NCBI GenBank assembly: GCA_030430615.1
Contig: JAUIKV010000004.1
Location: forward strand, 1-34,215
DNA: 34,215 nucleotides
DNA from: Bacteroidia bacterium
GTDB taxonomy: Bacteria > Bacteroidota > Bacteroidia > Flavobacteriales > Flavobacteriaceae
Direction: 5' to 3'
Shown here: piece after piece, positions 1-9,449 of the stretch
Numbering within the stretch: the stretch's first letter is position 1
Layout of the letters: every line of letters starts with the position of its first letter
Made by a program: the position numbers and the translations under genes
Notes under the pieces: generated by a model
Database searches by the model: none
Told to the model about the DNA's origin: nothing
Seen by the model: only the letters and a program-made list of their open reading frames with translations

Positions 1-3000
1 CTGCTGTCAAAACTGAGTCGAATCGCCCCTTGAAATCACTCTCTGACTCCCTGAAAGGTAAACAAGGTAGGTTCCGTCAGAATTTGCTCGGTAAGCGTGT
101 TGATTACTCGGCACGTTCGGTAATTGTCGTCGGACCAGAATTAAAATTATACGAATGCGGACTGCCAAAAGACATGGCTGCTGAGCTTTACAAGCCTTTT
201 ATCATTCGAAAGCTGATTGAGAGAGGAATTGTAAAGACGGTGAAGTCTGCTAAGAAAATCATCGATAAGAGAGAACCAGTCGTATGGGACATTCTCGAGA
301 ACGTGTTGAAGGGCCACCCGGTTCTGTTGAACAGGGCCCCTACGCTTCACCGTTTGGGCATCCAGGCGTTCCAGCCTAAACTGATCGAAGGTAAGGCAAT
401 TCAGTTGCATCCCTTGGTTTGTACGGCTTTTAACGCGGATTTTGACGGTGACCAGATGGCGGTTCACCTTCCTTTGGGTGAAGAGGCGATCCTCGAAGCT
501 CAGCTGTTGATGCTGGCCTCACACAATATCTTGAACCCGGCGAACGGCTCACCGATCACGGTACCGTCTCAGGACATGGTATTGGGTCTGTACTACATGA
601 CCAAGGAAAGAAAGTCTACGGATGATCACAAGGTGCAAGGTGAGGGAACAACTTTTTACTCTCCTGAAGAGGTGAAAATCGCCTTCAACGAGAAGAAAGT
701 TGACTTGAACGCTGGTATCAAAGTGAGAACCAAGGACATCGACGAGAAAGGTGAATTGGTTGACAAAATCATTGAAACCACGGTTGGTCGTGTTCTCTTC
801 AACGAAGTAGTTCCTGAAAGAGCGGGATATATCAATGAAGTCTTGACCAAGAGATCTTTGCGAGACATCATCGGAAATATCCTCAAGGTGACCGACGTGC
901 CCACTACGGGTAAGTTTCTCGATGACATCAAGAACATGGGGTACAATTTCGCTTTCCAGGGAGGTTTGTCCTTCAGCTTGGGAGATATCATTATCCCGGA
1001 TGAGAAATACGAAATGATTGACGCTGCAAACAAGCAGGTGGATTCAATCATGACCAGTTACAACATGGGTATGCTCACCAACAAGGAGCGTTACAACCAG
1101 GTTATTGACATCTGGGGGTCTACCAACAACAGGCTCACTGAATTGTCCATGAAGCGATTGAGAGAAGACCAACAAGGCTTCAACTCGGTATATATGATGC
1201 TGGATTCTGGTGCGAGGGGCTCGAAAGAGCAGATCCGTCAGTTGACCGGCATGCGGGGTCTGATGGCCAAGCCTAAGAAATCGACTGCCGGAGGTGGTGA
1301 GATCATTGAGAACCCTATTCTTTCGAACTTTAAGGAAGGTCTCTCGATTCTCGAATACTTCATCTCGACCCACGGTGCCAGAAAGGGTCTTGCGGATACA
1401 GCCCTTAAAACGGCGGATGCCGGTTACCTCACCAGGAGGCTGGTAGATGTTGCACAAGACGTCATCATCAATGAAGAAGATTGTGGAACACTGCGAGGTT
1501 TGGAGGTACAGGCTCTAAAGAACAACGATGAGATCGTAGAATCTTTGGGTGAAAGAATTCTCGGTAGGGTGTCCCTGCACGAGGTGCATGATCCTGAAAC
1601 AGATGAAATAATTATTGAGGCAGGAGGTCTCTTCACTGAAGAATCGGTCAGAAAGGTAGAAGCAGCGGAATTGGAGATGATTGAAGTTCGTTCGGCCTTG
1701 ACTTGTGAAGCGACAAAAGGAATCTGCTCGAAGTGTTACGGGGTTAGCCTTTCTAACAACAAGATGGTTCAGAAAGGTGAGGCTGTGGGTGTCGTTGCCG
1801 CTCAGTCGATCGGCGAGCCGGGAACCCAGCTTACCTTGAGAACCTTCCACGTTGGGGGTATTGCCGGAAACATCTCTGAAGAAAGCAGGTTGGTTGCGAA
1901 CCATGCCGGGAAGTTGGCTATTGAAGACTTGAAGACAGTTGATGGTGTTGACAGTGAAGGAAACGCGGTGAAAATCGTCATTTCAAGAACTTCGGAATTC
2001 AAGATTCTGGACAAGAACTCAGAAATTGTTTTGAGTACGAAAAACATCCCTTACGGATCACATATTTTTGTCAAAGACGGAAGTACCGTAAAGAAAGGAG
2101 AAGTGATTTGCCAATGGGATCCATATAACGGGGTCATTGTTTCGGAATTCAGTGGAAAAGCGATCTTTGAAGACGTAGTCGAAGGAGTGACCTACCAGGT
2201 AGAGCTTGACGAGCAGACCGGGTTCAAGGAAAAAGTGATCTCTGATTCCAAGAAGAAGAGGGTGATTCCAACCTTGCATATCCAGGATACGAAAGGCAAG
2301 ACGCAGCGTTCGTACTCTTTGCCTGTCGGTGCGCACCTGCTCATCGAGGAAGGTCAGAAAATCGAAGCCGGTCAAATTCTTGTCAAGATACCGAGAAGAT
2401 CCGGAAAAGCAGGAGATATCACGGGTGGACTTCCAAGGGTGACTGAGCTCTTTGAAGCCAGAAACCCATCAAATCCTGCGGTTGTAACTGAGATCGACGG
2501 CGTGATAAGCTTCGGTAAGATCAAAAGAGGTAACCGCGAGATCATTGTCGAGTCGAAACTGGGTGATGTCAAAAAGTACCTGGTCAAACTTTCCAACCAG
2601 ATCCTGGTTCAGGAGAACGACTATGTCAAGGCGGGCATGCCTTTGTCGGATGGAGCAACAACTCCTAGTGACATTTTGAATATCATGGGGCCGGCTAAAG
2701 TACAGGAATACCTCGTCAATGAGATTCAGGAAGTTTACCGTTTGCAAGGTGTGAAGATCAATGACAAGCACTTTGAAGTTGTGGTGAGACAGATGATGAG
2801 GAAGGTGAAAATCATTGACTCTGGTGATACGATCTTCCTTGAAAATCAGTTGATTCACAAAAATGACTTCATCGAAGTGAATGACAATATTTATGGAATG
2901 AAAGTGGTTGAAGACAAAGGTGATTCTGAAACTCTCAAAAATGGACAGATAATCTCAGCTCGCGAGCTTCGTGATGAAAACTCCTTGTTGAGAAGAAATG

Positions 3001-3278
3001 ACAAGGCATTGGTTGAGGCCCGTGATGCAATTCCGGCAACTGCAGAACCTATCTTGCAGGGAATCACACGAGCGTCGCTGCAGACCAAGTCATTTATCTC
3101 TGCGGCTTCATTCCAGGAAACGACCAAAGTGCTCAACGAAGCAGCGGTCAGCGGAAAAGAAGATTACCTGGAAGGTCTGAAGGAGAATGTGATCGTTGGA
3201 AAGCGAATCCCGGCAGGTACCGGAATGCGGGAGTACGACAATCTCATCGTCGGCCTGAAAGAGGAAATCGAAGAATAA
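1..3278 (+). CDS. rpoC: DNA-directed RNA polymerase subunit beta' (5' truncated by window)
   Basis: Largest subunit of RNA polymerase, carrying the catalytic centre. The open frame enters the window at base 3 and reads [11 protein letters not shown], so the first TTG at base 30 is not a start; roughly the N-terminal quarter lies outside. The catalytic NADFDGDQ motif is encoded at 432-455, with the three Mg-binding aspartates. Downstream are the bridge-helix region ([17 protein letters not shown]), the second zinc site (EEDCGTLRG, then [11 protein letters not shown]) and the trigger-loop region ([13 protein letters not shown]). The C-terminal end, [11 protein letters not shown], is the usual one. 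About 1,091 residues are visible, consistent with a full protein of about 1,430 in this phylum. rpoB is expected just upstream. The gene ends in TAA and is followed at once by an intrinsic terminator. Identification is secure. Confidence 0.99.
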   Translation, partial: AVKTESNRPLKSLSDSLKGKQGRFRQNLLGKRVDYSARSVIVVGPELKLYECGLPKDMAAELYKPFIIRKLIERGIVKTVKSAKKIIDKREPVVWDILENVLKGHPVLLNRAPTLHRLGIQAFQPKLIEGKAIQLHPLVCTAFNADFDGDQMAVHLPLGEEAILEAQLLMLASHNILNPANGSPITVPSQDMVLGLYYMTKERKSTDDHKVQGEGTTFYSPEEVKIAFNEKKVDLNAGIKVRTKDIDEKGELVDKIIETTVGRVLFNEVVPERAGYINEVLTKRSLRDIIGNILKVTDVPTTGKFLDDIKNMGYNFAFQGGLSFSLGDIIIPDEKYEMIDAANKQVDSIMTSYNMGMLTNKERYNQVIDIWGSTNNRLTELSMKRLREDQQGFNSVYMMLDSGARGSKEQIRQLTGMRGLMAKPKKSTAGGGEIIENPILSNFKEGLSILEYFISTHGARKGLADTALKTADAGYLTRRLVDVAQDVIINEEDCGTLRGLEVQALKNNDEIVESLGERILGRVSLHEVHDPETDEIIIEAGGLFTEESVRKVEAAELEMIEVRSALTCEATKGICSKCYGVSLSNNKMVQKGEAVGVVAAQSIGEPGTQLTLRTFHVGGIAGNISEESRLVANHAGKLAIEDLKTVDGVDSEGNAVKIVISRTSEFKILDKNSEIVLSTKNIPYGSHIFVKDGSTVKKGEVICQWDPYNGVIVSEFSGKAIFEDVVEGVTYQVELDEQTGFKEKVISDSKKKRVIPTLHIQDTKGKTQRSYSLPVGAHLLIEEGQKIEAGQILVKIPRRSGKAGDITGGLPRVTELFEARNPSNPAVVTEIDGVISFGKIKRGNREIIVESKLGDVKKYLVKLSNQILVQENDYVKAGMPLSDGATTPSDILNIMGPAKVQEYLVNEIQEVYRLQGVKINDKHFEVVVRQMMRKVKIIDSGDTIFLENQLIHKNDFIEVNDNIYGMKVVEDKGDSETLKNGQIISARELRDENSLLRRNDKALVEARDAIPATAEPILQGITRASLQTKSFISAASFQETTKVLNEAAVSGKEDYLEGLKENVIVGKRIPAGTGMREYDNLIVGLKEEIEE

Positions 3279-3282
3279 GGAC

Positions 3283-3313
3283 AAAAGGCACGATGATTCG
3301 TGCCTTTTTTTTT
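3283..3313 (+). terminator. Intrinsic terminator after rpoC
   Basis: GGCACGA (3287-3293), loop TGAT, TCGTGCC (3298-3304), flanked by A and T runs and followed by nine T residues. It begins five bases after the rpoC stop and separates rpoC from the DUF3467/biotin block. It also shows that the longest open frame of the next gene, which would begin at 3293 inside this hairpin, does not mark the real start. Confidence 0.9.
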
Positions 3314-3334
3314 AACTCTAATTTATTTCAAGAC

Positions 3335-3643
3335 ATGGCTACTGAAGAAAAAAAGAACCAGCTCAATATAGAGATCGATGAAAAGATGGCGGATGGCACC
3401 TATGCGAACCTGGCGATTATCAATCATTCCATTTCTGAATTTGTGGTTGATTTCATCAATGTGATGCCGGGAGCCCCAAAGTCCAAGGTCAAGTCAAGGA
3501 TCATTCTGACACCCCAACACGCGAAACGACTGGCAAAGGCGCTCAATGAGAATGTCAATCGTTTTGAAGCAAACCACGGAGAAATCAAGGATTACGAACA
3601 ACCGCCGATCCCATTGAATTTCGGCCCCACCGGCCAGGCTTGA
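3335..3643 (+). CDS. DUF3467 domain protein
   Basis: Encodes a 102-residue cytoplasmic protein starting MATEEKKNQLNIEIDEKMADG. The start at 3335 was chosen because an earlier in-frame start (3293) lies inside the rpoC terminator and would add a non-conserved AT-encoded tail. The body matches DUF3467, with YANLAIINHSISEFVVDFINVMPG, then a KSRIILTPQHAKRLAKAL segment. This family is small, usually found next to rpoC in Bacteroidota, and has no established function. Placement after rpoC suggests a housekeeping role, but that is inference from gene order. The bioF start lies four bases beyond its stop, so it may be co-transcribed with the biotin genes. Confidence 0.9.
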   Translation: MATEEKKNQLNIEIDEKMADGTYANLAIINHSISEFVVDFINVMPGAPKSKVKSRIILTPQHAKRLAKALNENVNRFEANHGEIKDYEQPPIPLNFGPTGQA

Positions 3644-3647
3644 TTCC

Positions 3648-4781
3648 ATGAAGTTTCCCGAAGGTTTGTCCAGGAAGCTGAGTGCCCGTATCAAAGATGG
3701 GACTCTACGAACCATGCAAACGCGTGAGGGATTAATCGATTTCTTTTCAAACGACTATCTGGGCTTTGCATCCGACCAATCCATAGACCCTGAAACGGGA
3801 GGTCAAGATTTAATTCTTCTACAGCAGAATGGGAGCACCGGTTCCAGACTGATCTCTGGAAACTCGATTGCGCACGAAGAACTCGAGTTAGCCCTGGCCC
3901 ATGTTTTCAGAGCAGATTCGGCCCTCTTGTTCAATTCGGGATATGATGCGAATATTGGTTTGCTTTCGGCTGTGTTGCAGCGTCAGGACTCAGTATTCTT
4001 TGATCGTCTGTCGCATGCCTCAATTCGGGACGGGATTTCTCTTTCCGCGGCTTCCTCGTTCGGATTCGAGCACAACGACCTGAGTGATCTCGTTAAGAAA
4101 GTCGACAAGGGGCGTTCTAAATCAGGACAGAATTATGTGATTGTCGAATCGGTCTATTCCATGGATGGGGATGAAGCACCGCTCCAGGAGCTCTCAGAAT
4201 ATTGCCGAAGCGAGAATCTCTATCTCATTGTAGACGAGGCCCATTCTACGGGGATCCTGGGACCGGAAGGATCAGGTTTGACCACATCCCTGGGGCTTGA
4301 AAAAGAGGTCTTCGCCCGAATTCACACATTCGGCAAAGCACTTGGCTGCCACGGTGCCGCTGTTCTGGGTTCAGAGACTCTAACAACTTACCTGACGAAT
4401 TTCTCACGTTCGTTCATCTACACCACTGCAATGCCGCCAAGGGAAGCCTTGCGGATAAGAGCCGCTTTGGAAAAAATGAAACATACAAAACGGAGAGACC
4501 GACTCCGGCAAAACATCGAGACATTTTTGCAGGAAATGAAAACTTTGAATCTTTCTTCTCATTTTATTCCCAGCCGATCGCCCATTCAGTCTTTCCTGCT
4601 CCCGGATGCATCGCAGCCAGATGGAATTGGGCAGATTTTTGCGAAAGAAAAGATAGCTGCGAAGATCATTTTTTCTCCGACGGTACCTAAGGGTCAGGAG
4701 CGTATACGGATATGCATACACAGCTTCAATACTTCGGCTGAGATCCGAAGAATTCTTCAATTATTGAGTACTTTTGTCTAG
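3648..4781 (+). CDS. bioF: 8-amino-7-oxononanoate synthase
   Basis: PLP enzyme that condenses pimeloyl-CoA or pimeloyl-ACP with L-alanine, the first committed step of the biotin ring pathway. The protein is 377 residues, close to E. coli BioF (384). Visible signatures are the N-terminal FFSNDYLGFA, the GSTGSRLISGNS loop, the cofactor aspartate and histidine in VDEAHSTGILG, and the PLP Schiff-base lysine at residue 230 in HTFGKALGCHGA. It belongs to the alpha-oxoamine synthase family; the BioF assignment rather than Kbl or HemA rests on the run bioF-bioD-bioA-KAS-bioB. It is the first biotin gene, four bases after DUF3467 and 17 bases before bioD. Confidence 0.96.
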   Translation: MKFPEGLSRKLSARIKDGTLRTMQTREGLIDFFSNDYLGFASDQSIDPETGGQDLILLQQNGSTGSRLISGNSIAHEELELALAHVFRADSALLFNSGYDANIGLLSAVLQRQDSVFFDRLSHASIRDGISLSAASSFGFEHNDLSDLVKKVDKGRSKSGQNYVIVESVYSMDGDEAPLQELSEYCRSENLYLIVDEAHSTGILGPEGSGLTTSLGLEKEVFARIHTFGKALGCHGAAVLGSETLTTYLTNFSRSFIYTTAMPPREALRIRAALEKMKHTKRRDRLRQNIETFLQEMKTLNLSSHFIPSRSPIQSFLLPDASQPDGIGQIFAKEKIAAKIIFSPTVPKGQERIRICIHSFNTSAEIRRILQLLSTFV

Positions 4782-4798
4782 ATTTTTTTTGGGAAAGG

Positions 4799-5419
4799 AT
4801 GCGCAAGATTTTTATTACCGGAATTGGTACCGATGTTGGCAAAACCGTTGTTGCAGCTATCGTAACGGAGGCTTTGAAAGCTGATTACTGGAAACCCGTG
4901 CAGGCGGGTGATCTCGAATTCTCCGACACGGATCGGGCGCGTTCCTGGGTTTCCAATGAACGGTCGGTGTTTCATCCCAGCAGTTATGCCCTGAAAACCC
5001 CGATGAGCCCACATGCGGCAGCGGACAAGGACGGTGTCCGAATTGAGATTGAAAACATACAACCCCCGAAAACGACTAATGACCTGGTTATTGAGGGTGC
5101 AGGTGGATTGCTGGTTCCCTTGAATCAGACGGAAACCATACTCGACATGATACAGGATGACTACAAGATTCTCGTGGTTTCAAGGAATTATCTGGGGAGC
5201 ATCAATCACACCCTTCTTACCCTGGAAGCTCTCGCGGCACGGGGCAAAAAGGTGTCCGGAATTATCTTCAACGGCGAAGAGGTTCCGACGACCGAAAGCA
5301 TCATCGAAACTCAGGGCGGAGTGCCCGTTCTGGGCCGTTTGGATTGGATGGAGCAGGTGGATGCGGAGGCAGTGTCAAAGATCGCTGAAAAGTTCAGGTT
5401 AAAATTGGAGAATCTGTGA
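4799..5419 (+). CDS. bioD: ATP-dependent dethiobiotin synthetase
   Basis: Closes the ureido ring of biotin by carboxylating 7,8-diaminononanoate with CO2 and ATP. The protein is 206 residues, near the usual 220. It opens with the modified P-loop GIGTDVGKT at residues 8-16, followed by the substrate-contact region YWKPVQAG and the EGAGGLLVP motif typical of BioD. The cytoplasmic enzyme should act as a homodimer. Its stop TGA (5417-5419) shares a base with the ATG of bioA, so the two are probably translationally coupled. Confidence 0.96.
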   Translation: MRKIFITGIGTDVGKTVVAAIVTEALKADYWKPVQAGDLEFSDTDRARSWVSNERSVFHPSSYALKTPMSPHAAADKDGVRIEIENIQPPKTTNDLVIEGAGGLLVPLNQTETILDMIQDDYKILVVSRNYLGSINHTLLTLEALAARGKKVSGIIFNGEEVPTTESIIETQGGVPVLGRLDWMEQVDAEAVSKIAEKFRLKLENL

Positions 5420-6696
5420 TGAAAAATTACAAAGATCGGGACAAAAAGCACCTTTGGCATCCATTGACGCAGCACGGTTTGAATCCGGATCATATGCCTC
5501 TGGTAAGTGCAAGAGGATCTTATCTCTACGACGAAGAAGGAAATTCTTACATAGACGGCATATCATCATGGTATACCTGCATGTACGGGCATTGCAATCC
5601 GACGATAACCTCCCGCGTGAAGCAGCAGCTTGATCAGCTGGATCAGATCGTCTTCAGCGGTTTTACACATCCGCCCGCGATTGAGCTTTCTGAAAAACTG
5701 GTGGAGATACTTCCCAGTGGAATCAACAAGATATTCTTTTCGGACAACGGTTCAACCTCGGTCGACGTGGCGATTAAAATGGCGCTGCAGTACCACTTCA
5801 ACAGGGGAGAGAAGCGAAACAAGATTGTGGCCTTCGAAAATGCTTTTCACGGAGACACCTTTGGAGCCATGTCGGTCTCTGGATTGTCAGTGTACAATGG
5901 ACCCTTTGAAGATTTTCTTCTGGAGATCGAGCGAATACCTGTTCCCAATGATCATAATATAGGCGAGGTGGAGTCGCGCCTCAAAACGATACTGCAAGAA
6001 GAAGAAGTGGCGGCATTCATTTTTGAACCTCTGGTCCAGGGGGCTGCAGCCATGCACATGTACCCCGCCAGGCATCTCGATGTGTTGATGAATCTCGTCA
6101 GAAGTCATGGAACGCTGGCGATTGCCGATGAGGTCATGACCGGTTTTGGCAAAACGGGTCGCAATTTCGCTTGCGATTACCTCGACGAGGGTCCAGATAT
6201 CATTTGTCTTTCCAAATCACTGACAGCCGGGATAGCACCTATGGCGCTTACCTGCTGCACCCAAAACGTATTTGACGCCTTTTATGACAAAGTAGTCTCC
6301 AAAGGATTTTTTCACGGGCACACCTATTCGGCTAATCCACTGGCCTGTGCAGCCGCCATAGCAGGGATGGATCTGTTGGCTACTGACGCCATCCAGGATT
6401 CTATTCAACGCGTCTCAGCAAGACATCTGGAATTTGAGGCTGAAGTCAGAGAGCATCCGATGGTTAGAAGCACGCGTAGTCTGGGCGTGATTTTTGCTCT
6501 GGATCTAAAGCTGGAAACGGAACGATATGGGAACCTGAGGGATCGCCTCTATAAATTTTTCATGGATGAGGGTGTATTTTTGAGACCCCTTGGAAATACG
6601 ATTTATTTGCTTCCGCCATTTACCATTTCAACAGAAGAGCTGACCGATCTTTACACTTCGGTCCTGAATTGCCTTGAAATGCTGAACAATGATTGA
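5419..6696 (+). CDS. bioA: Adenosylmethionine-8-amino-7-oxononanoate aminotransferase
   Basis: Class-III PLP aminotransferase that moves the amino group of S-adenosylmethionine onto 8-amino-7-oxononanoate. The 425-residue protein has WHPLTQH near the start, GISSWYTCMYGH, SDNGSTSVDVAIKMA, the ENAFHGDTFGAMSVSG loop, the cofactor aspartate in IADEVMTGFGKTG, and the PLP lysine at residue 266 in CLSKSLTAG. The WHPxTQ motif and the neighbours support BioA over other class-III transaminases. I chose ATG 5419, overlapping the bioD stop by one base; a GTG lies one codon earlier. Its last eight bases overlap the next gene, which suggests coupled translation. Confidence 0.96.
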   Translation: MKNYKDRDKKHLWHPLTQHGLNPDHMPLVSARGSYLYDEEGNSYIDGISSWYTCMYGHCNPTITSRVKQQLDQLDQIVFSGFTHPPAIELSEKLVEILPSGINKIFFSDNGSTSVDVAIKMALQYHFNRGEKRNKIVAFENAFHGDTFGAMSVSGLSVYNGPFEDFLLEIERIPVPNDHNIGEVESRLKTILQEEEVAAFIFEPLVQGAAAMHMYPARHLDVLMNLVRSHGTLAIADEVMTGFGKTGRNFACDYLDEGPDIICLSKSLTAGIAPMALTCCTQNVFDAFYDKVVSKGFFHGHTYSANPLACAAAIAGMDLLATDAIQDSIQRVSARHLEFEAEVREHPMVRSTRSLGVIFALDLKLETERYGNLRDRLYKFFMDEGVFLRPLGNTIYLLPPFTISTEELTDLYTSVLNCLEMLNND

Positions 6697-7855
6697 ACCG
6701 GTATCCATAATGGCCATGACCTCTGTTTCTGCCCTGGGAGCAGACAGGCAGCAGGTATGGAAGAGTTATCTAAACAGGAAACCTTTGATCGAGTCCCGGG
6801 ATTTCGGAAAGTTTTCGGCTTATGTTAGCTCTATAGATAACGAATTGTGGGCAGAGATCAATGCGCTGAGGGATATCAAAAATTACAGGGAGCTAGACCC
6901 TTCAGTATTGTTGGCCATTTTCGTTTCGAGGAAAGCGATTTCACAGTCGGGATGGAACAGTGAAGACATTGGGATCAACATTGGGTCTTCCCGGGGTTCA
7001 ACCCATCTCTTTGAAAAATATCATAGGGAATTTTTAGAATCCAAACAGGAGCTGGCCAGTACCTTGAGCTCTCCGACCACGACCCTCGGCAACCTCTCTT
7101 CATGGGTAGGTCATGACCTCCAGTCCAAAGGGCCTACCATCAGTCACTCTATTGCCTGTTCTACGGCGCTGCACGGCATCCTCAACGGAATTGCCTGGCT
7201 CAATAGCGGGATGAGCCGTTATTTCCTGTCAGGTGGGAGTGAGGCTTCCAATACCCCTTTTACCGTCGCCCAGTTAAAGGCCTTGCGGATTTATGCCGAG
7301 CAGGATGGGGAATTTCCCTGCCGGACACTCGATCCGACGAAGAGGAGTAACTCGATGGTTTTGGGAGAAGCGGCCGCTGTCTTTTGCCTGGAAAAAGGAA
7401 GAAATGCCGGGGCACTTGCATTCATTGAAGGGGTGGGCTATGCCACAGAGCCACTGACTCACAATATTTCCATCTCTGCAGATGCGAAATGCTTTCAAAG
7501 ATCCATGCACATGGCCCTTGAAGGGACAGATCCCGGGGAGATTGACGCCATAGTGACACACGCACCGGGAACTTTGAAAGGGGATAGTTCTGAATTGCTT
7601 GCCATTCAGAAAGTGTTCCGTGATCACCAACCTGCATTGACCTCCAACAAGTGGATCATCGGTCACACTTTAGGGGCTTCAGGAGCGATGAGCCTGGAGA
7701 TGGCAGTCCTGATGATGAACAGGCAGAAATTCATCGATATTCCATTTGTGGAAGGGCAAACAGCCCCCAAGGCCCTCAACAAAGTTCTTGTGAACGCGGT
7801 AGGCTTCGGCGGAAATGCCGTCAGTCTGATCGTGACACGAAAAGAGTCTTCTTAG
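6689..7855 (+). CDS. Beta-ketoacyl synthase (KAS I/II type) in the biotin operon
   Basis: A 388-residue thiolase-fold condensing enzyme. The catalytic triad of the FabF/FabB class is visible: Cys157 in IACSTALHG, His291 in THAPGTLKGDSSE and His326 in IGHTLGASGA; GFGGNAVSLI closes the protein. The Cys-His-His set makes it a decarboxylating elongating synthase, unlike the Cys-His-Asn FabH/BioZ class. The N-terminal part is more diverged than housekeeping FabF, and the protein is slightly short (FabF about 413). It overlaps bioA by eight bases and precedes bioB, so a role in making the pimeloyl precursor of biotin is likely. The exact substrate cannot be read from the sequence. Confidence 0.9.
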   Translation: MIEPVSIMAMTSVSALGADRQQVWKSYLNRKPLIESRDFGKFSAYVSSIDNELWAEINALRDIKNYRELDPSVLLAIFVSRKAISQSGWNSEDIGINIGSSRGSTHLFEKYHREFLESKQELASTLSSPTTTLGNLSSWVGHDLQSKGPTISHSIACSTALHGILNGIAWLNSGMSRYFLSGGSEASNTPFTVAQLKALRIYAEQDGEFPCRTLDPTKRSNSMVLGEAAAVFCLEKGRNAGALAFIEGVGYATEPLTHNISISADAKCFQRSMHMALEGTDPGEIDAIVTHAPGTLKGDSSELLAIQKVFRDHQPALTSNKWIIGHTLGASGAMSLEMAVLMMNRQKFIDIPFVEGQTAPKALNKVLVNAVGFGGNAVSLIVTRKESS

Positions 7856-7869
7856 CATTTTCGAAATTA

Positions 7870-7903
7870 TTTGTTTTCAAGTGAGTGCTATTCCTTATTT
7901 TTG
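7870..7903 (+). promoter_or_regulatory. Probable Bacteroidota promoter for bioB
   Basis: TTTG at 7870-7873 and TATTTTTG at 7896-7903 match the -33 (TTTG) and -7 (TAnnTTTG) elements of the primary sigma factor of Bacteroidota, with a 22-base spacer. A transcript would begin about 10 bases before the bioB ATG at 7921. This would let bioB be expressed separately from the bioF-KAS block. Confidence 0.45.
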
Positions 7904-7920
7904 ATCTTTATACTGGAGCC

Positions 7921-9012
7921 ATGGAAACTTATTCAAAACAAGATATCATTGACTTGTACAATATGCCTTTGATGGAGCTCATCTATAGGGCGGCACAAGT
8001 TCATCGTGAACATCACGATCCTTCAAAAATACAAGTGAGTACGCTCATCTCGATAAAAACAGGCGGTTGCCCTGAAGACTGTGGGTACTGTCCACAGGCA
8101 GCGCGGTATCATACTTCAATTGAAAAGAATGACCTTTTGCCCTATGAAACCGTGATCGGGCTGGCGAGAAGAGCCAAGGAAAATGGATCCTCTCGCGTCT
8201 GCATGGGAGCAGCTTGGAGAAATGTCAGGGAGGGAGAGGATTTTGAGAAGGTTTTGAAAATGGTTCGGGGCCTCAGTGAGCTTGACATGGAAGTGTGTTG
8301 CACCTTAGGGATGATCACCGAGAGTCAGGCCGTTCGTCTTGCTGAAGCCGGATTGCATTACTACAATCACAATCTCGATACCTCTGAGGAGTACTACAAG
8401 GAAGTTATCTCAACCCGTGGCTATGAGGATCGCCTCAAGACGCTTGACAATGTTAGAAAGGGCGCCCTTAAGGTTTGTTCCGGAGGAATCATTGGAATGG
8501 GTGAGAGCATCGAGGATCGTGCCGGAATGTTGCTGAGCTTGTCCAAACTCGTTCCCCAACCGGAATCGGTGCCGATAAACGCCCTGGTGGCTGTTGAGGG
8601 CACACCCATGGAGGAGCAGGAGATTGTGCCCGTATGGGATGTAGTGCGCATGATCGCGACGACTCGCATTGTAATGCCCAGAACAACTGTTAGACTTTCA
8701 GCAGGCCGAACTGAAATGAGCACGGAAGCGCAGGCTCTCTGCTTTATGGCCGGAGCCTCCTCTATCTTTGCAGGAGAAAAATTGTTGACGACGCCGAATC
8801 CAGGTGAAGACAAGGACGCTGAAATGTTTTCATTATTGGGCCTTACACCTACTGAGAAAAAGAAGGACGATACGGGCAAGTTCAAAATCAGAAGGTCACT
8901 GGTTGAAGCCGAAGACAAGGAAAAATGGAGCCGTCCGGGTCACCGCATTGAAAAAAATGTGCAGGCCGCAGAAAAGGCAAAAGAGATTCGAAAAGCACAG
9001 CGACAGAATTAA
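7921..9012 (+). CDS. bioB: Biotin synthase (radical SAM)
   Basis: Inserts sulfur into dethiobiotin, the last step of biotin synthesis. The radical-SAM motif CPEDCGYC carries the three cluster cysteines at residues 50, 54 and 57; later motifs include the YYNHNLDTS segment and GGIIGMGE, which are typical of BioB. The protein is 363 residues, with a Lys/Glu-rich C-terminal extension beyond the usual core (about 346 in E. coli). ATG 7921 was chosen because it follows the likely promoter and gives the [13 protein letters not shown] start; a longer frame from GTG 7885 would overlap the -7 box. It lies 65 bases after the ketoacyl synthase. Confidence 0.97.
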   Translation: METYSKQDIIDLYNMPLMELIYRAAQVHREHHDPSKIQVSTLISIKTGGCPEDCGYCPQAARYHTSIEKNDLLPYETVIGLARRAKENGSSRVCMGAAWRNVREGEDFEKVLKMVRGLSELDMEVCCTLGMITESQAVRLAEAGLHYYNHNLDTSEEYYKEVISTRGYEDRLKTLDNVRKGALKVCSGGIIGMGESIEDRAGMLLSLSKLVPQPESVPINALVAVEGTPMEEQEIVPVWDVVRMIATTRIVMPRTTVRLSAGRTEMSTEAQALCFMAGASSIFAGEKLLTTPNPGEDKDAEMFSLLGLTPTEKKKDDTGKFKIRRSLVEAEDKEKWSRPGHRIEKNVQAAEKAKEIRKAQRQN

Positions 9013-9015
9013 GTT

Positions 9016-9386
9016 TCAGTCGGAAGATACTTTGATAAACCCCCTGTACGTTCCGAGATAGAAGCTTTTGTCAGGACCAAAGGTGAATGTTCCCCAAATG
9101 TTGTTGAACACCTTGCGATCGTAGTTCTTCGTACCCAAAGATCCTGCTTTGAGCACGGCGCTTATATTGTCGTTGAATTCTCCCTTTTCAAAAAACAATT
9201 TCGATTGGAGCACTCTTCTGCCAGTGCGGTAGTCTATGGTGGTGATCTGCCAGTCTCGATGTCCATCGGTTTCCTCTTCTGATCTGTTGTAAACATTGTG
9301 TCCAATTCGATTTTCTTGGTCTCTTCATTGAAGTGGAACTTGTCGAGTGCGACATTAAAAACAATGCAAACACCGTCTTCTCCTAA
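9016..9386 (-). pseudogene. Frameshifted remnant of an unidentified gene
   Basis: This is most of the 437-base gap between bioB and the DUF2461 gene. On the minus strand two protein-like stretches lie in different frames: 9386-9234, reading LGEDGVCIVFNVALDKFHF, and a second stretch ending at 9016, reading DWQITTIDYRTGRRVLQ and later NNIWGTFTFGPDKSFYLG. They are offset by one base near 9300-9330, with an in-frame stop just upstream of each and no plausible start codon. Together they look like the last 110 to 120 residues of a beta-rich protein whose 5' part is deleted. I do not recognise the family; the repeated short beta-strand pattern could be the end of a beta-propeller. Bases 9387-9449 hold only AT-rich upstream sequence for the next gene. 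Confidence 0.5.
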
Positions 9387-9449
9387 TCAAAACGAATTTT
9401 TTGTATTTTTCCACTAGCGATTTTAAAATCTGCAAGCAAATATTTTATT

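Noticed and set aside
4769-4776. TACTTTTG just upstream of bioD, a perfect -7 match
   Set aside because: It encodes the last codons of bioF (Ser-Thr-Phe-Val), no -33 element accompanies it, and the genes are tightly packed; treated as coincidence.
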